A stretch of DNA of 64,000 nt from Blastomyces gilchristii SLH14081 (GCF_000003855.2 NW_003101664.1:248001-312000), one strand, 5' to 3'; positions 1 to 12,227 are shown, counted from the stretch's first letter. The notes: generated by a model from the letters alone, not told the origin. Numbers and translations: made by a program.

Positions 1-115
1 AACAGTGACAGTCCATTTTGTATGCCCACAAGAGAGAAAGCTATGATATCGGTCATTTGAAAGACGGACCCATTTTTCCGCTCACTCGTTCAGCTCAATT
101 TGAGAGGTAACCTTC

Positions 116-926
116 TCAATCGGACTTGGGCGCTTCCGGATCCCCCTCCGCAACCAACTTGCCAACAACAAGGTACTTCTCCAGAAAGCGTTCCTCCCAA
201 CCGCGCAAATTGTCCATCTGATCCGCATCTAGCCCGCTCAGATCATCCAGGGGGCCCTTGAGGTCCTTCGTTAGCATTTCCTGGTCAAAGCTCTGGCAAG
301 CTAACCCGCGAGTGGCATCTCTGCCGGCGAAGTTTTCATAGGGGCCGCCCTGTACGTAACGAGTGACGGATTGGTTAGTTTAGATTTGTTTTTGTACGAT
401 ATATATATATATATATCTATCTAGTCGTCAATGCGCTTACTGGGCCGTAGAAGTTGCGCCCGGACGAGACGTCAAAGACCCGTCCGCGAACAGCTAGGTA
501 GACAGGGGCACCATCTTTGCCGTTGAATGGGAGGAGGGTTGTTGGGGTGAAGGTGCGGAAGACGACCGGTGGTGGGCCTTTTGGAAGGACGAGAGGTTCT
601 CGGGGGCGGAAGTGGAAATAGACCAGGAGGACAAAGAGGGAGAGGAGGACCAGGTTTATTGGGGTTGCGATGGAGGCTCTAGTTTGTTGTTAGATTTTTA
701 TTTGGTTCATTTTGTTACTGTTAATTCCAATTTAAATGTTGGCATGCGTTTTTATGTTGTCTCCGGATTGTGGCCATTCATTGAACTGGGCTGGGGATAA
801 GATGGTCTGTGGGTGGTGGAGCTTACACCTCAGCAGCGGGCGGACTTGTATCTAGGAGAGAGGAGTGAGGGAGTTAGCAAAGTCGAAGCCAATACTACTG
901 CCAGCTGTGGACATACCTGTCGCCAT
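116..926 (-). CDS. dap1: Dap1-like cytochrome b5 fold haem/steroid-binding protein (MAPR family)
   Basis: Four exons on the minus strand: 926-917, 851-827, 678-441 and 349-116, giving about 168 residues. The donors and acceptors are GTATGT/CCTAG, GTAAGC/ACTAG and GTAAGC/TACAG. The protein starts [12 protein letters not shown], then has one hydrophobic membrane anchor ([17 protein letters not shown]). The cytochrome-b5-like MAPR domain follows, with [19 protein letters not shown] and the hallmark [19 protein letters not shown], and a late YLVVGKLV segment. Known family role: membrane-associated progesterone receptor/Dap1 proteins bind haem, usually through tyrosine, and support Erg11/CYP51 in ergosterol synthesis and azole or DNA-damage tolerance. 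The length is normal for the family. The two tiny 5' exons (10 and 25 nt) are inferred from frame and splice signals and are the least certain part; the domain assignment is firm. Confidence 0.9.
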
Positions 927-1817
927 TCTCTAGCACTCGGCACTGAGTTTCAAGAGCTAGCTGCAAATCGGGAGTTTGACTGTTGGTGTGGAAGTCGGAA
1001 GGCAAGTTGAAGCAACCAAGTTGAACCAACATTGGTATGGGATCCGCCACGATTCGCTTCTGGAACTTCCACAACCAACGGAGCCATATCACGTGGGGCT
1101 GACCTGAAACGGGGCCGCGACAAGACTGGGGCTCAGGTGGACCTCGGGAGCAACCAAGGCAAGCATTTGACATCCAGCTTTTACCATGGAAACTAACTAT
1201 ATATCGCGAGGGCTTCAACACCTTCTGGGTAATTGACAAACTACTACCATTAAAGGGTCTAGCATCGGGTTGTAATCTACTCAACTTCTTCAGTTTTGAC
1301 TCCGCATCGTGAACCACCACACTGGCCGCCCTTGTGATTTATTAGTGCTTTGTTGGACAAATTGAGTTAATTTTAGCCCAGCCTGCAGGGCCGCAGGCTG
1401 AATCATGCAAATAGCTGTTTGTCATAGGCTGCTATTTGGGCTTTTTGCGCGCCGTGATTGGCTAAATATCCAGGTATGGTATGAGTGCATAATCCTCACT
1501 ATGGGTCAGTCTGTCTCCAAATTAAAGGATTCTGTGGTCTGGGGCTTGGAGCCATTGCTTCATAGTACGCGGGAGAAATGCGTGAATTGAAACCCCCCTA
1601 CGGGGGTAGAGATGTGCGCCCGCAACCGGCGATTTCTTGTACTTTCTGGTATCCTCCTGAAACACTGCAGTTTATCTTTTCTAACCAAATTTGCAGGACA
1701 AAAGAGAAATACTTGTTTGAACCAACAATGTGGAAGAAAAACCTACGATCTAGAGGGCCCGTGATTGGGAATCCCGTGCTACTAACTACTACGCTCGACA
1801 ATACGACGCTGCAGACC
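927..1817. promoter_or_regulatory. Divergent promoter region between dap1 and the coiled-coil gene
   Basis: About 0.9 kb with no supportable gene separates two divergently transcribed genes, so it probably holds both promoters and 5' leaders. An inverted CCAAT box (ATTGG) is visible at 1457-1461. Open frames here, such as the one reading left from 1320, overlap the dap1 leader and have no recognisable motif. Confidence 0.4.
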
Positions 1818-3682
1818 ATGACGACTCTCAATTCTCCCACTAACCCTCAGGGCCACCCCGACTACAACCAGCGTGATCGCGACGATGGCCCAGGCCTACC
1901 ACCATTGCCGTTGTGAGCATTCCCAGTTTTTATAACTCTGCCTCTTTTTCCACATCCTTATACATTGACATCATTACGAGGCACAGTGGTTAAAACTAAT
2001 ACATCATTTCTGAACTTGTCAGTAAGCCGATGGAGCCGGATTCGCGCAGATCAAACCTCCCTTCCCGGTCGCCAATACCATCTTCTATATATTCAAAACG
2101 CGATTCCCATGTAGAAGGCAACATGTCGTCAGCCGATTATAACGTGCCTCCAAGAAGAAGAAATTCCCAGGTCTATCAACCGGAGTTCCGCGAGAGCCAA
2201 TATACCGATATTTCGCCGCCAGATTCTCCTGTATTTGCGCCCACTGGCCATCATGAGAGTCCTGACGTATCTCCCATAGACGATGACCCTCCGCGGTTTC
2301 CGCCTCCAAGAGCGCCTTATAGAGAACCTCTTAGAGAAGGCGGGCTCCAGAGTGCTGTGCCCATAACGTTCAAAGATGTTAATCGCAAACCCAGCGCAGT
2401 ACACGCGCCATCTCAATCACATGCATCGTCTCCGCCATCTACAACCTTAAATCCAATATCTCCGAGCCAGGCATCGAACCGGCGTACGAGATGGGACGAT
2501 TTTTCTGGAGAACCCACTCACGACGAGAAAGACAAGGTAGCGCAAGCCAGGCCCGGAGCCGTTGTTCCTCAGCAGGGTCCGACGATCAAACAATCATCTA
2601 AACAAGGGTTTAATCTTCTAGCCAAAGGGAAAGAGTTGAATCAAGCGAGGAGGAAGTTGATGGAGGGGCGCCGCCACGCTGATAAGAATGATAAAGCTGA
2701 TCCCGCTCAGTTACCCCGCCCTCGAGAGCCATGGAAAGGTGCAAGCGGACGAGCAGCAATCGTTAAACCCATAGATACCAAGAAAACACCCCAACCACAA
2801 CCACCGCTAAGTATTCAAACCCAACCTCGCAAATATAGTGCCTCTGGTGTAGAACGCAAACCGCTCCCTCGCAATGATGCCGCTAGCGGACATGCCCCTC
2901 TTACGGTATCTAAATCGAGAGACGCAGGCAGTGTGCCTGATGACCCAACCATTAAACCCATTGTTCCATTAAAAGCAGCCAACAACACCCCAGCATCTAC
3001 CAGAATTCCTTCAACTCCTGCTTCTCATTCCGTAAACAGCGGGACACCAGCACAATCCGAAACCCCTCGGGCAACACAACCCGAAGCTCCCAACTGGGAC
3101 TTTACTGCCAGGCTCCAAAACATAACTTTAGAACAACAGCTATCGAGCCGTTTCAGCGCGACTACATATGCAACAACTGAAGCACCAAGCAGTCCTCCTG
3201 GAACACCACGCGCTCAAACAGCTGATAAAGACGCCCCGGCCCTCCCTGCCGTTCATACGGAAAGGACAGAAACTATATCATCACGAACCTTCGTCAAAGC
3301 CACTAGGCGCAAACCAACACCATCAGAAATCACAACATCATCCGCAAAGACACTACCCCGCAGCCCTCCCGAGATGGAAGCCGAAAACCGCATCGAGGCA
3401 ATGGAGGCTCGGCTCAACGACCTCGGCCAGCGCAAGGCGAATATTAACACGATCCTCCATGAGTTGACGCAGGTGATACAACCCAGCTCCATCGCGTATG
3501 ACCTGGCGACGAGGAGCGAGGTCAAGAAATCGGTCAGCAGCTTGAACAATGAACTTACGGAGATTAGGAAGGAGGAACATGATGTGGGGATGAAGCTTAT
3601 GAGGGCGAGGAAGAAGCAGGATCAAGATGATTATTATCAACCGTCGAGTATCTGGGTTAAACGAGTTACTGAGGATTACTGA
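1818..3682 (+). CDS. Conserved fungal protein, disordered with C-terminal coiled coil (unknown function)
   Basis: Two exons, 1818-1912 and 2023-3682, give about 584 residues. The 110-nt intron has a GTGAGC donor, an ACTAAT-like branch site and a TTGTCAG acceptor. Joining them keeps the frame (codon TTT) and adds 34 residues before the ATG at 2030, so 1818 is preferred. An in-frame ATG also exists further upstream, near 1728. The first 430 residues are Pro/Ser/Thr/Arg-rich and probably disordered. Residues about 465-575 are charged, with heptad-like spacing (IEAMEARLNDLGQRKANIN, then SLNNELTEIRKEEHDVGMK), and the tail ends PSSIWVKRVTEDY. I do not recognise a named family. The well-ordered C-terminal block suggests a scaffold or binding domain, which is inference. 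Confidence 0.75.
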
Positions 3683-3805
3683 GGAATTTGTTGGCTCCCC
3701 CTTAACCATGTTTCATTATTCCTTCTTTCCTTCTTGATTCTCGTTTGCACTCCAACCCGCCCTCGAACCGGCTTTCTTTTTCTGGTTCTTTTCTTTTGCT
3801 TTGCT

Positions 3806-3839
<34 letters not shown>

Positions 3840-4635
3840 AAAAAAATGATGGCTGGGCCAGATGATACCTTTTCTCCAAACCTGGCTACATTTTTGGTAA
3901 TCTATTCCTTGATAGCCAACGAAGCTCCAGGGGTTCTCAGTTTTTTCTTTCCATTCATCCATTCTGGCTTCTCTGACTTTCTTATCTCGTCCCACTCTTC
4001 AATAAGTATAAGAAGGGCGCTATTAGCTGCTTTGGCGCTCTGCTGCTCGGTCTGTTGCGTCTCGTGACTTTTTCATTTTTCACTTTTGTTTCTGGCTCCA
4101 GAGAAACAGCCATGATACATTTTATTTTATATTTTGCCTGGCTTCCCAACTCCTTTCCTCCCTGTACATGCGAGAAACTACGATTTATCATGACCCTATT
4201 ATCCCATTCCGTCATGCCGCGCTGTATATATGATACTTTGCTTCGTTCCCTATCAAGATGATTGCTGGTGGATGTGAATTGGTAAAAGGTATGTTTGATA
4301 TTCCAGATGTAAAAGTTTAAAAATTAAGAGAAAAAATATATCCCTTCGCAGAGACAAGAAGCCGTACTCTCAGCGTCGAACCGGTTTTGGACTGCGAGGG
4401 GTATCTTGCGCGAAGGTAGAGGACGTCATTTCGTTATCCATCACTCCAGATCTCGACCTATTTCGTTTATTCGTAAATTGAAGGTTTTGTAGCACACACA
4501 CACACACACAAAGCAATGAAGTTGACGCTCGTCCCTCATATAGCTGCCCTCATCTCGTTCGAATCAAGCGGGCCGGTGGTGCTGATGGATGTAGATATGT
4601 GTGTGAATACGTGTGTTGGTGGGATGTTGCTCTCT
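3683..4635. other. Convergent intergenic region with CT and CA microsatellites
   Basis: This stretch lies between two convergent genes and should contain both 3' ends. It holds a CT run followed by poly-T/poly-A at about 3805-3846 and a short CA repeat at about 4493-4509. The small open frames have pyrimidine-tract composition and no domain, so I do not call genes here. Confidence 0.5.
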
Positions 4636-5020
4636 TTATTTCTTCCCAGACTTCTTGATTCCCTGCTGTCCCGAGTTCAGAGGCCCCTTGCCCTTCGCCT
4701 TATCCGCCAGTTCCTTTTTGGCTTTGGCGTCTGGAAACGAAGTTAGTTATTTGTGTTTTGTCGCACAGTCAAGGTCCAAGTCTGTGCCAGAAGGGACTAG
4801 CGATTCATCGTGAAAAGTTTTAGAACTAGGGTCGCCCGTACCAGCTTTCTGCTTCTCTCTGAATGCAAGATCATCCTCATCGAGTTCTTTCCTCTCCTTC
4901 TTAGGAGCCTTGAGCGGCTTCGCCTTTCCGCCTAGACAAGAGTTAATTAATATCAGTACCCAGGCGGGGGAAGGGAGCCCAGTGAGAGCGAAGTCAGTAC
5001 TCACCTTCTCTTCCACCCAT
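4636..5020 (-). CDS. tma7: TMA7 translation machinery-associated protein
   Basis: Three exons on the minus strand: 5020-5005, 4931-4842 and 4730-4636, encoding 66 residues. Splice sites are GTGAGT/TCTAG and GTACGG/TCCAG. The protein begins MGGREGGKAKPLKAPKK, continues with KELDEDDLAFREKQKADAKA and ends in the Lys/Gly-rich PLNSGQQGIKKSGKK. This is the whole TMA7 (CCDC72) signature at its usual length of about 64 residues. Known family: a small, very basic ribosome-associated protein found in most eukaryotes, whose yeast deletion affects translation. Because the gene is short and split, a contiguous-ORF search would show only a misleading read-through frame. It is divergent from the Prp4 kinase gene, about 0.6 kb away. 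Confidence 0.95.
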
Positions 5021-5626
5021 TTTGCAAGCTGCTGTAGATGGAACTAGGTATATCTTTGGATAAGTGGATGGGTAGATTAGTAGAGAGAATACGAATCCTC
5101 TTCTCAGAAAACGACTTTCTCCACTGGAGCAGCCTTCGAAGATTGTGTGAAGATGCTTGCAGAGATTGGCTCAAGGTTCCTGTCCGACGCTAGATCCTAA
5201 AAGGGTTAGATTATTACATAAGCCTCGATTTTGCCGCTTTTCGCCTCAAAACGGCTCGTCCACTCTCACCTGTCTCTACCTGCCGACATCAAGCTGCAAC
5301 CTTCGTCGCAACACCATCAATCATCTTAAACCTCTATATGAGGTCATTTTTTCCCTTTTTATCCCCTTTTAGCTGTCGAATGTGTATCTTCTAGTAGTTC
5401 GTGCGTGTTGTGGGGACATCTCTAGTCGGGTTGGGCATTTCACCATCACCCAAAGCCATTGTGAACAATTCGAGAACACTGTTGCTAACTGAAGATATCA
5501 CGACTTCCACAAGCTCACCCCCCTCCCCCGGCGTTTGACCGAAGCTATTCCCGGAAAAATAAATAGTCTACAAAAAGACTATTATTTTCTTTTCTTTTTA
5601 CAAAGATTAGACAAATAATCGCCGGG
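5021..5626. promoter_or_regulatory. Divergent promoter region tma7 / prp4
   Basis: Six hundred bases between two divergent housekeeping genes. No coding region is supportable. The last 60 bases before the prp4 ATG are A/T-rich and end in GCCGGGATGG, an acceptable fungal start context. Confidence 0.4.
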
Positions 5627-8119
5627 ATGGCGTCACGACGGTCGAGGTCTCCATCGACCCCTTCTGAGGGTGAGATCATCGAGTCAGGCTCAGACACGAA
5701 GGCAACTACGTCACAGACTTCTGTTAATGGCATCAACGTTGACCGTAATACCAGAACCAATATTTCTGCGCCAAGATCCCCCCATTCTCTTTCCAGACCG
5801 TTTCGCCGTGAAAGATCGAGATCGAGATCGAGAACAAGATCCCGCTCCCCATATCGTGGATCCAGAACCGAAAACCGAAGACGCGATGTTGATTATGACT
5901 CCGAATGGGACCGTCGGACGATCCCCTCGAGCCGTTTAGCTTCCAGATACGATGATAGATATCAAAGCGGATACACTTCGAGACGGCGTAGGAGAGGGTA
6001 TTATGATCATGACCGAGACGATGGTCATTATGATTCTAGAAAACGCCCTAGGACCCAAAGCAGATCTCCGTTCCGCGATACTAGAAGTTCGAAGCAGTAT
6101 TCAGGTGATGAACGAGATTATGATAGTGATAGACTATCTAAAACCCGTGACCGGAGTGGCCAACCCTACATGGGTGATAGGAGGCCGTCTTCTGAACAGT
6201 TAGTGAGCGAGAGGGGGAAGTCCCCAAGTGACGCTCGAAAAGAGAGACAACAGGCTGAATCTCGAGGAAATCAGATGCAACAGTCTTCATCCGCCGCTGC
6301 TCAATCGGGTCAATGGGATACGTATGTCCCTCCTCCCAATTACGGAATGATTCCTAACAGCTCTCCTAGTACACCGGCTTCAAACAATGATCATGGCACC
6401 AACGGGTCCCCGCCGGAACCGGTTGACGAAGCTACATTGATTGAGCAACGCCGAAGGCGCCGTGAAGCCATCAAAGCTAAGTATCGCGACCAGTCAACAC
6501 CTCTCATCGTCAAGGCCCTGGAAGCTGGGAATGAGACAGACTCCACAGTACAGAATTCAGGTCAACCTATGGCTCGTAACGATACAGCAACAGGTCAGTC
6601 AAATGTCCAGTTCAATGATGGTAGAATTGAGGCTAACTCATCTACAGTTTCGCATATTAGTACCGCTGTAGAGACGCCCGAGGATACGTCCGGCGCCCCA
6701 TCGCCCACTGAACTAAAGGTTTCCCGAGATGAAGATCTTGCTAACGCAAACGTCGTGATCACCAACGGTGCTGACAAGGATGACTCGTCTGTGGACTATG
6801 ATCCAACCCAAGACATGAGAGAGGATAAGATGCGCCACGATAAAAGACATTTTGGGGAAGACATAACGTCTGGTGCTTACGATGAAACTAAAGCAGCGAA
6901 ACAAGATGTCCTTGTACCCAGCCCAAACACAGACAACCCAGCCCAAGTTAAACCGAAAAACCTTCTAGATATAGATATGTTTGCGCCGGATGATGATATG
7001 TTTGCTGAGGCTCCTAGTACCTCCAAAGCCCCCGAAGTCGCTTCAAAGCCAAGTGTACCACAGGAACTTGACATGAGCATGATGGATAACTGGGATGACC
7101 CTGAAGGTTATTATATTGTCATGTTGGGGGAGCTGGTGGATGGGCGGTATCATGTGCAGCAAAATTTGGGTAAGGGTATGTTTTCTTCAGTGGTTCGTGC
7201 TACGGATTCGAAAACGGGAAAGCTCGTCGCTATTAAAATCATTCGCAATAATGATACTATGAGAAAGGCCGGCATGAAGGAGATAGAGCTATTGGAGCAG
7301 TTGTTGGCGGCAGATCCAGATGACAAAAAACATATCATCCGATTCGAGAGGCATTTCGAACACAAAGGCCATCTTTGCATGGTGTTTGAAAACCTTAGCA
7401 TGAATCTTCGCGAAGTACTAAAAAAGTTTGGCCGTGATGTCGGCATTAATCTCAGAGCCATCCGTGCCTACGCCCACCAGATGTTCCTAGGCCTGAGCCT
7501 TCTCCGCAAATGCAATATCCTCCACGCAGATCTAAAACCCGACAACCTCCTCGTCAACGAAAACCGAAACCTACTGAAAGTATGCGATCTGGGCTCTGCC
7601 TCCCCCGCCTCTGAAAACGAGATTACCCCTTACCTTGTCAGCCGTTTCTACCGGGCTCCAGAAATAATTCTAGGAATTCCATATGATTATGCCATTGACA
7701 TGTGGTCCATTGGTTGTACTCTCTTCGAGTTGTATACTGGCAAGATTCTATTCACAGGCCGCACTAACAACCAAATGCTCCGCTCCATAATGGAATGCAG
7801 GGGAAAACTCCCGCCCAAATTCCTCCGGCGAGGCACTCTTACCTATCTCCATTTTGACGACTTTTTGAACTTCCGTAGCGTGGAAGAGGACAAAGTCACC
7901 GGCCGGATGGTGACAAGAGTCTTGGACTTCAAGAAGCCGACGAGGGATTTGAAGACGAGGTTGATGGGGAAAGGATCGAAAGGTATGAGTGATTCAGAAG
8001 GGAAGGAGCTCATGCTGTTCATTGATCTGTTGGATCGGTGCTTAAGTATCAATCCCGAGAAGAGGTGTACACCTTCAGAAGCGTTGAAGCATCCATTCAT
8101 CACTAGGGGTAAAATATGA
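5627..8119 (+). CDS. prp4: Prp4-type spliceosomal serine/threonine kinase
   Basis: One uninterrupted frame of 830 residues. The N-terminal half is an SR-like disordered region: Arg/Ser dipeptides cluster at residues about 57-80 and 105-150. The kinase domain follows. The Gly-rich loop LGKGMFSSV is near residue 513, the catalytic lysine of VAIKII at 537, HADLKPDN at 633-640, DLG at 654 and YRAPEIILG near 675. The HAD in place of HRD and the DLG in place of DFG are characteristic of the PRP4/PRPF4B branch of CMGC kinases, so they are not signs of a dead enzyme. Known role: Prp4 phosphorylates Prp1/Prp6-type tri-snRNP components and promotes spliceosome activation in the nucleus. The C-terminus (CTPSEALKHPFITRGKI) is the usual kinase end, so the gene is complete. 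Confidence 0.96.
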   Translation: MASRRSRSPSTPSEGEIIESGSDTKATTSQTSVNGINVDRNTRTNISAPRSPHSLSRPFRRERSRSRSRTRSRSPYRGSRTENRRRDVDYDSEWDRRTIPSSRLASRYDDRYQSGYTSRRRRRGYYDHDRDDGHYDSRKRPRTQSRSPFRDTRSSKQYSGDERDYDSDRLSKTRDRSGQPYMGDRRPSSEQLVSERGKSPSDARKERQQAESRGNQMQQSSSAAAQSGQWDTYVPPPNYGMIPNSSPSTPASNNDHGTNGSPPEPVDEATLIEQRRRRREAIKAKYRDQSTPLIVKALEAGNETDSTVQNSGQPMARNDTATGQSNVQFNDGRIEANSSTVSHISTAVETPEDTSGAPSPTELKVSRDEDLANANVVITNGADKDDSSVDYDPTQDMREDKMRHDKRHFGEDITSGAYDETKAAKQDVLVPSPNTDNPAQVKPKNLLDIDMFAPDDDMFAEAPSTSKAPEVASKPSVPQELDMSMMDNWDDPEGYYIVMLGELVDGRYHVQQNLGKGMFSSVVRATDSKTGKLVAIKIIRNNDTMRKAGMKEIELLEQLLAADPDDKKHIIRFERHFEHKGHLCMVFENLSMNLREVLKKFGRDVGINLRAIRAYAHQMFLGLSLLRKCNILHADLKPDNLLVNENRNLLKVCDLGSASPASENEITPYLVSRFYRAPEIILGIPYDYAIDMWSIGCTLFELYTGKILFTGRTNNQMLRSIMECRGKLPPKFLRRGTLTYLHFDDFLNFRSVEEDKVTGRMVTRVLDFKKPTRDLKTRLMGKGSKGMSDSEGKELMLFIDLLDRCLSINPEKRCTPSEALKHPFITRGKI

Positions 8120-8560
8120 GATGAAAAGGATTGGGAGTAAATAGGGGTGGGTAGATGAAATCTAGATATGGGGCGGTGTTATGGGTGTGGATTTCGCTTC
8201 CTTTCACTCCCTCCGTTCACCTAGTTTACAAATGTGACGGGTGACAAGATGATAGATCTACCTCGTCCCCTTGTATTTTCCCCCCCTTGGTGTATATAAC
8301 CTATTTTAATATTTTATGTGGTTGCCCTGTGGCACTACCAAATAGATTTAACAGATCTTGAGTATAAACTTTTTTTGCAACTTCTTCCCTTTTTGACTTC
8401 TCGCTGGGTTCTGCCATAGTTATTTTGTGTGGCAACGTATCCCTGAACGTTTGTTGAATGACTAGTCAAATCCTCCGTATTATATCGTAGGATAATCGAA
8501 AATTCAAATCCACAGCCTCCATATCAATCCGGGTAATCGTATATACAACGTAATAACGAC
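8120..8560. other. Convergent 3' region between prp4 and membrane-protein gene
   Basis: About 440 bases between convergent stop codons. AT-rich with T runs typical of 3' untranslated sequence. I see no gene here. Confidence 0.4.
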
Positions 8561-10072
8561 CTATCCCGCGTTTGCATGAATATCACTTTCCCCTTCAACT
8601 AGTGCTCCCCTATCTTCGACGGGGTACTTATCCAAGCTCTCATACCACTGAATTACCGAAGCGATCAAGAAGGCCCATGAAGCCCAGAAAGTAGAGAGAC
8701 TGGCCTGATATTGTAAACCGGAGTTGTTATATGCAAGGAGAAAAATGCCAGAGAGCTGTTTTGGATTCCGGAGTGGGTATTTCTGTTAGTTCTATACGGA
8801 GGTAGTAGAGATAGTGCCAAAAAGAAAAGCGAAACGAACAGTGAACCCGATTGAACCTATAAAATTCCAGAGGTTAATGTGCCATCCCAGTGTTCGAAGA
8901 GCCGGAGTGTACCAGTTCTTCTGCGTCTCAAGCATGAATAGCGTCCTAGAAAGAATGTTAGATATTATGTCCGTGTGAGAAGACAATTCTCGAACAACGG
9001 GTTGAAGGGTGGACGGGAAACTGGCAGGCCTGATTTCGAAAACTTACGAGCTCATAATAAATCCCACTCCACCTATTATCTGAGAGGCCCGGTACACGCC
9101 GTCGGCCAGATTTTCGCTAAGATGGTTGTTAATCCCAGGTAAAGCGGTAACGCCAGCTATCCAAAATATTGTAGCCCCGATAAGTTGAGCCGAGGAAGCT
9201 AGAAAGCCTAGCTCGTAAATATAATGAGTTCGAAGGTCTCTCAGTGTTGGGAACCACTTGAAATTCGGTGACCTAGGAACCTCTGTGGTCGATTGAGCTA
9301 GCTCACCAGACGAGTCGTCGATACTTGGTGTTTCCCTCCCACCCCGTCCTACAAGATTTCTCTTGTTTACATGATGGTGGGTGCAGTTCTTCGGATCAGG
9401 GTAAATTCGAAGCAGGGATTCACCTTTCTCTGATAAGACATGTTCCAGCGCCCATCCAAAGCAGCCAGTGTCATGTATATTGATTGCTTCTAGTACGAGC
9501 AAAATGCTTCCCACCTCAAAAATTGTTGCGCCCACGAAGGCTGACACTCCCCCTGCGCTCAAAGTTTCGTATTTCAATTCCGACTTTGGTTGGACAAGTG
9601 GTAGGAAAACAAAGAATGAGTCTATGACCCAGACAATGGAACCAAACGCGAAAACCACTGCTGTTACATACGAGATATCCCAATAGGGGTATTGCACTGC
9701 CATGCGTTTGATGCCTCTCAGCGTTGCCTGAAAGGAGTCCGTCCGTTTGGGTACGATGTGTACACCTTTTCCCGGCTCCGTTGGACGTTCAACTATTAGT
9801 GCATGTCTACCCTTTCTGTTATCTCGTGACCTCCATTTGTATCTGACATCTCCTTTCACTCTCCTTTCATGTCGTTGCTGATCTTCAGTGGGATGTATGT
9901 TCTCAGCAGGTGGGTGTTCTTGAGCATGCACAAAAGAAAACGGTTTGGAGACAACATGTGTAGGATTCAGCCAAGATATTGGCCCTCTGATATCGGAAAT
10001 CCGTAGCTTCTCATCCTGAAACGGATGACGATCAGGGTTGATGGTTTTGCTTCGGCTTTGGGAATTGCCCAT
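8561..10072 (-). CDS. Fungal multi-pass integral membrane protein (unknown function)
   Basis: Three exons on the minus strand: 10072-9048, 8945-8840 and 8755-8561, giving about 441 residues. Splice signals are GTAAGT/TCTAG and GTTCGT/AACAG, with an ACTAAC branch in the second intron. The start has good context (cacaATGGGC). Residues 1-120 are polar, and MGNSQS fits an N-myristoylation signal (Gly2, Ser6). Six hydrophobic segments follow: around YVTAVVFAFGSIVWVIDSFF, AFVGATIFEVGSILLVLEAI, LASSAQLIGATIFWIAG, ASQIIGGVGFIMSS, LWNFIGSIGFTLSGIFLLAY and FWASWAFLIASVIQWYESL. A Cys/His-rich loop (CTHHHVNKR) sits between segments two and three. I recognise it as a conserved ascomycete membrane protein of unknown function; the last three segments are its best-conserved part by my recollection. 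Confidence 0.85.
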
Positions 10073-12227
10073 TGTGATTGTGAAAGGACTGGTACGCCAT
10101 ACATCGCGGATTTGCCAATTCAGGGTTACATATTCGGGTGCAAGAGCATGTAGTCTTCGTTCTTGACAGAACTGAACGAACTACCCTGAGGATTTCTGAG
10201 AGTCTGGCCTCTTGCTTGACTTGAATTTTCCGCTATGGAACCTGAAAGGGGTGCGCTTGCTATGTTAGTATACACAAAGGAGCTGGGGTATACGGTTCGG
10301 ATTTACCTCACGGGACAGATAAGAGAAATGCACGCATATATGCCTACAATGTTAGTATATCCTCTTCTTTAGGGATGCAATGATGTGTGTTGGATCGCTG
10401 GAATTACCATGAAGTCTTTGTGCTGCTGCGGCTCTGTTGAAAAGGTTAACCACGCCAAGGCTGTGACTGGCCAAGACCCGGGGCAAAAGCTTAATCTCAA
10501 AGGGGAAAGTGTTAGAACTTGTCCCCAGGTCGAAGGCATCAACCACCAAAACTGCTCCATGTCTCGTGACCTGAACCTGCAACTTCCACCGCTAGGTGGG
10601 AGCTTTCTTTGCATACGCTGTATTCATCCGCAGAATATCTGCCCACCACCCAGGAAGTATTAAGCTGCATGCGATGATGTGACTGTACCTATTTATGTCC
10701 TTCAATACCCTTCCTTGTGCAAAGGAAGGCATCAACTCAAAGGTACTCAATTCCTTATGGCTGTTCTGGGCATGCTGATGCTGTTGCACTTTTTGTTTTG
10801 AAATGGCTTTGCTATCACCCAACGATGAGACGTTTATGCACTGGACACAGGACAACCGCTGATCAGCACGGCATTTCTTTTGTCAGTATATGCGCCCCGG
10901 GCCATGCCGGCATCCATTAACCTGTGCAACCAAGGACGCACTCTGTGTTCAATCAAAAGAGCCTTCTGAAGATGTTTGCATAGCCACCATTTAGAAATGG
11001 CAGTTGGCCGGATTAAAACATTGATCACCCGAAAAAATGCGCCTTAATTCAACGGAATCCGTACACTCCTTCCTAGGCTTAGCTCAACGATCAAATGATT
11101 GAATGGGACTTACAAGTTTGAATGAAACGTTCCTGAACAAAATCTTCTCTGTCCATGGAATCGGATGACTCTTGTCGCAAAAGCAATGTTCCTATCCCCA
11201 GGAATTAATTAGAATTGGATGGCACGGATATGGAAAAAGTCAGCCATTGTGCAGGAGCATTTTGATATCATTTCTTTGTTCGCTGAAAAGAAGAGCCAAG
11301 CCGAATGTGGTGGAACAGGTATGCAATTGGCCTTTTCGGGAGTCTGGAATCAAGATTGATAAAACCCAAAAGAAATCGTGCCAAGCGAACGACAAAATGC
11401 ATTTTGAGTTCAATAGCTGACATCTTCAAATTGGGTCATTTTCGCTATTGTTGGTCGAACCAAACAAAGATAGCAAACCCCAAGGCGTGGGAACTCGGGA
11501 TTTGTTTGTCTTTTTAACTTCTCGTCAAAAGCCTCCTAAATTCCACGCCGCGAAGCTGTTATGTATGGTAACATTGCAGCTCAATCGGTTGGTCCGGCCC
11601 CGATCCAAATCGGCCTTGAGGAGTCTGGGATCGTCTCGGTGGATAAAAGGTGGTTACCAAATCCTTACCAAATGATTTCTGCGCCCAAATAGACTTCTCC
11701 AAGGACAAAGCCTCCAAAATGAAGGCAAGGGGCGCTCATGTGTCGGTCGGAAGAGTCTACATTGTGCTCTGACAGATCCGGTAGAACGAGCTCGGGAGCT
11801 TCCTCTAGGTCGGGACCGTCACGATTTCTAACTTCCCTCTTTGAATGACTGATTTCCAAAAGTCAAAATGCCATACGGAAATAGGTGGAACATGGAAGAG
11901 TGGTTCCAACACCTACGGAAGCTACCACAAAAAAGTGTTCAATAATCTGAATTTCTGCAAAATCAGAATAACGCTTCGATAACTAGAGGTCGTATGCGTT
12001 GACATCAGTGTTTCTGACAATGATGATCTCATTCTCCCACACACTCAACGGTAGAAAGGGTTCCTAATCCCATGCGGAATGGCTAGATGTCGGAAGGAAG
12101 TTGTGCACAAACCTTGGAAATTGTTCTAGCTCATATCCCCTCATTGACGCAACAAACAGATGGGCATTGCCCAGGCTCTAATGGAAGTTTATAACCGCTT
12201 GGAGAGCACGAGCCATATCACACATCC
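10073..12227. other. Gene-free stretch on the left flank of the mobile-element nest
   Basis: About 2.2 kb of ordinary base composition. Several open frames of 60-90 codons occur on both strands, but none shows a domain, a plausible splice continuation or coding-like bias. The first few hundred bases probably include the promoter of the membrane-protein gene. I see no gene or RNA here. Confidence 0.4.

Noticed and set aside
7523..7588. Prp4 kinase as a possible pseudokinase because of HAD and DLG motifs
   Set aside because: These substitutions are normal for the Prp4 branch, and the catalytic Lys, Asp and metal-binding Asp are present.
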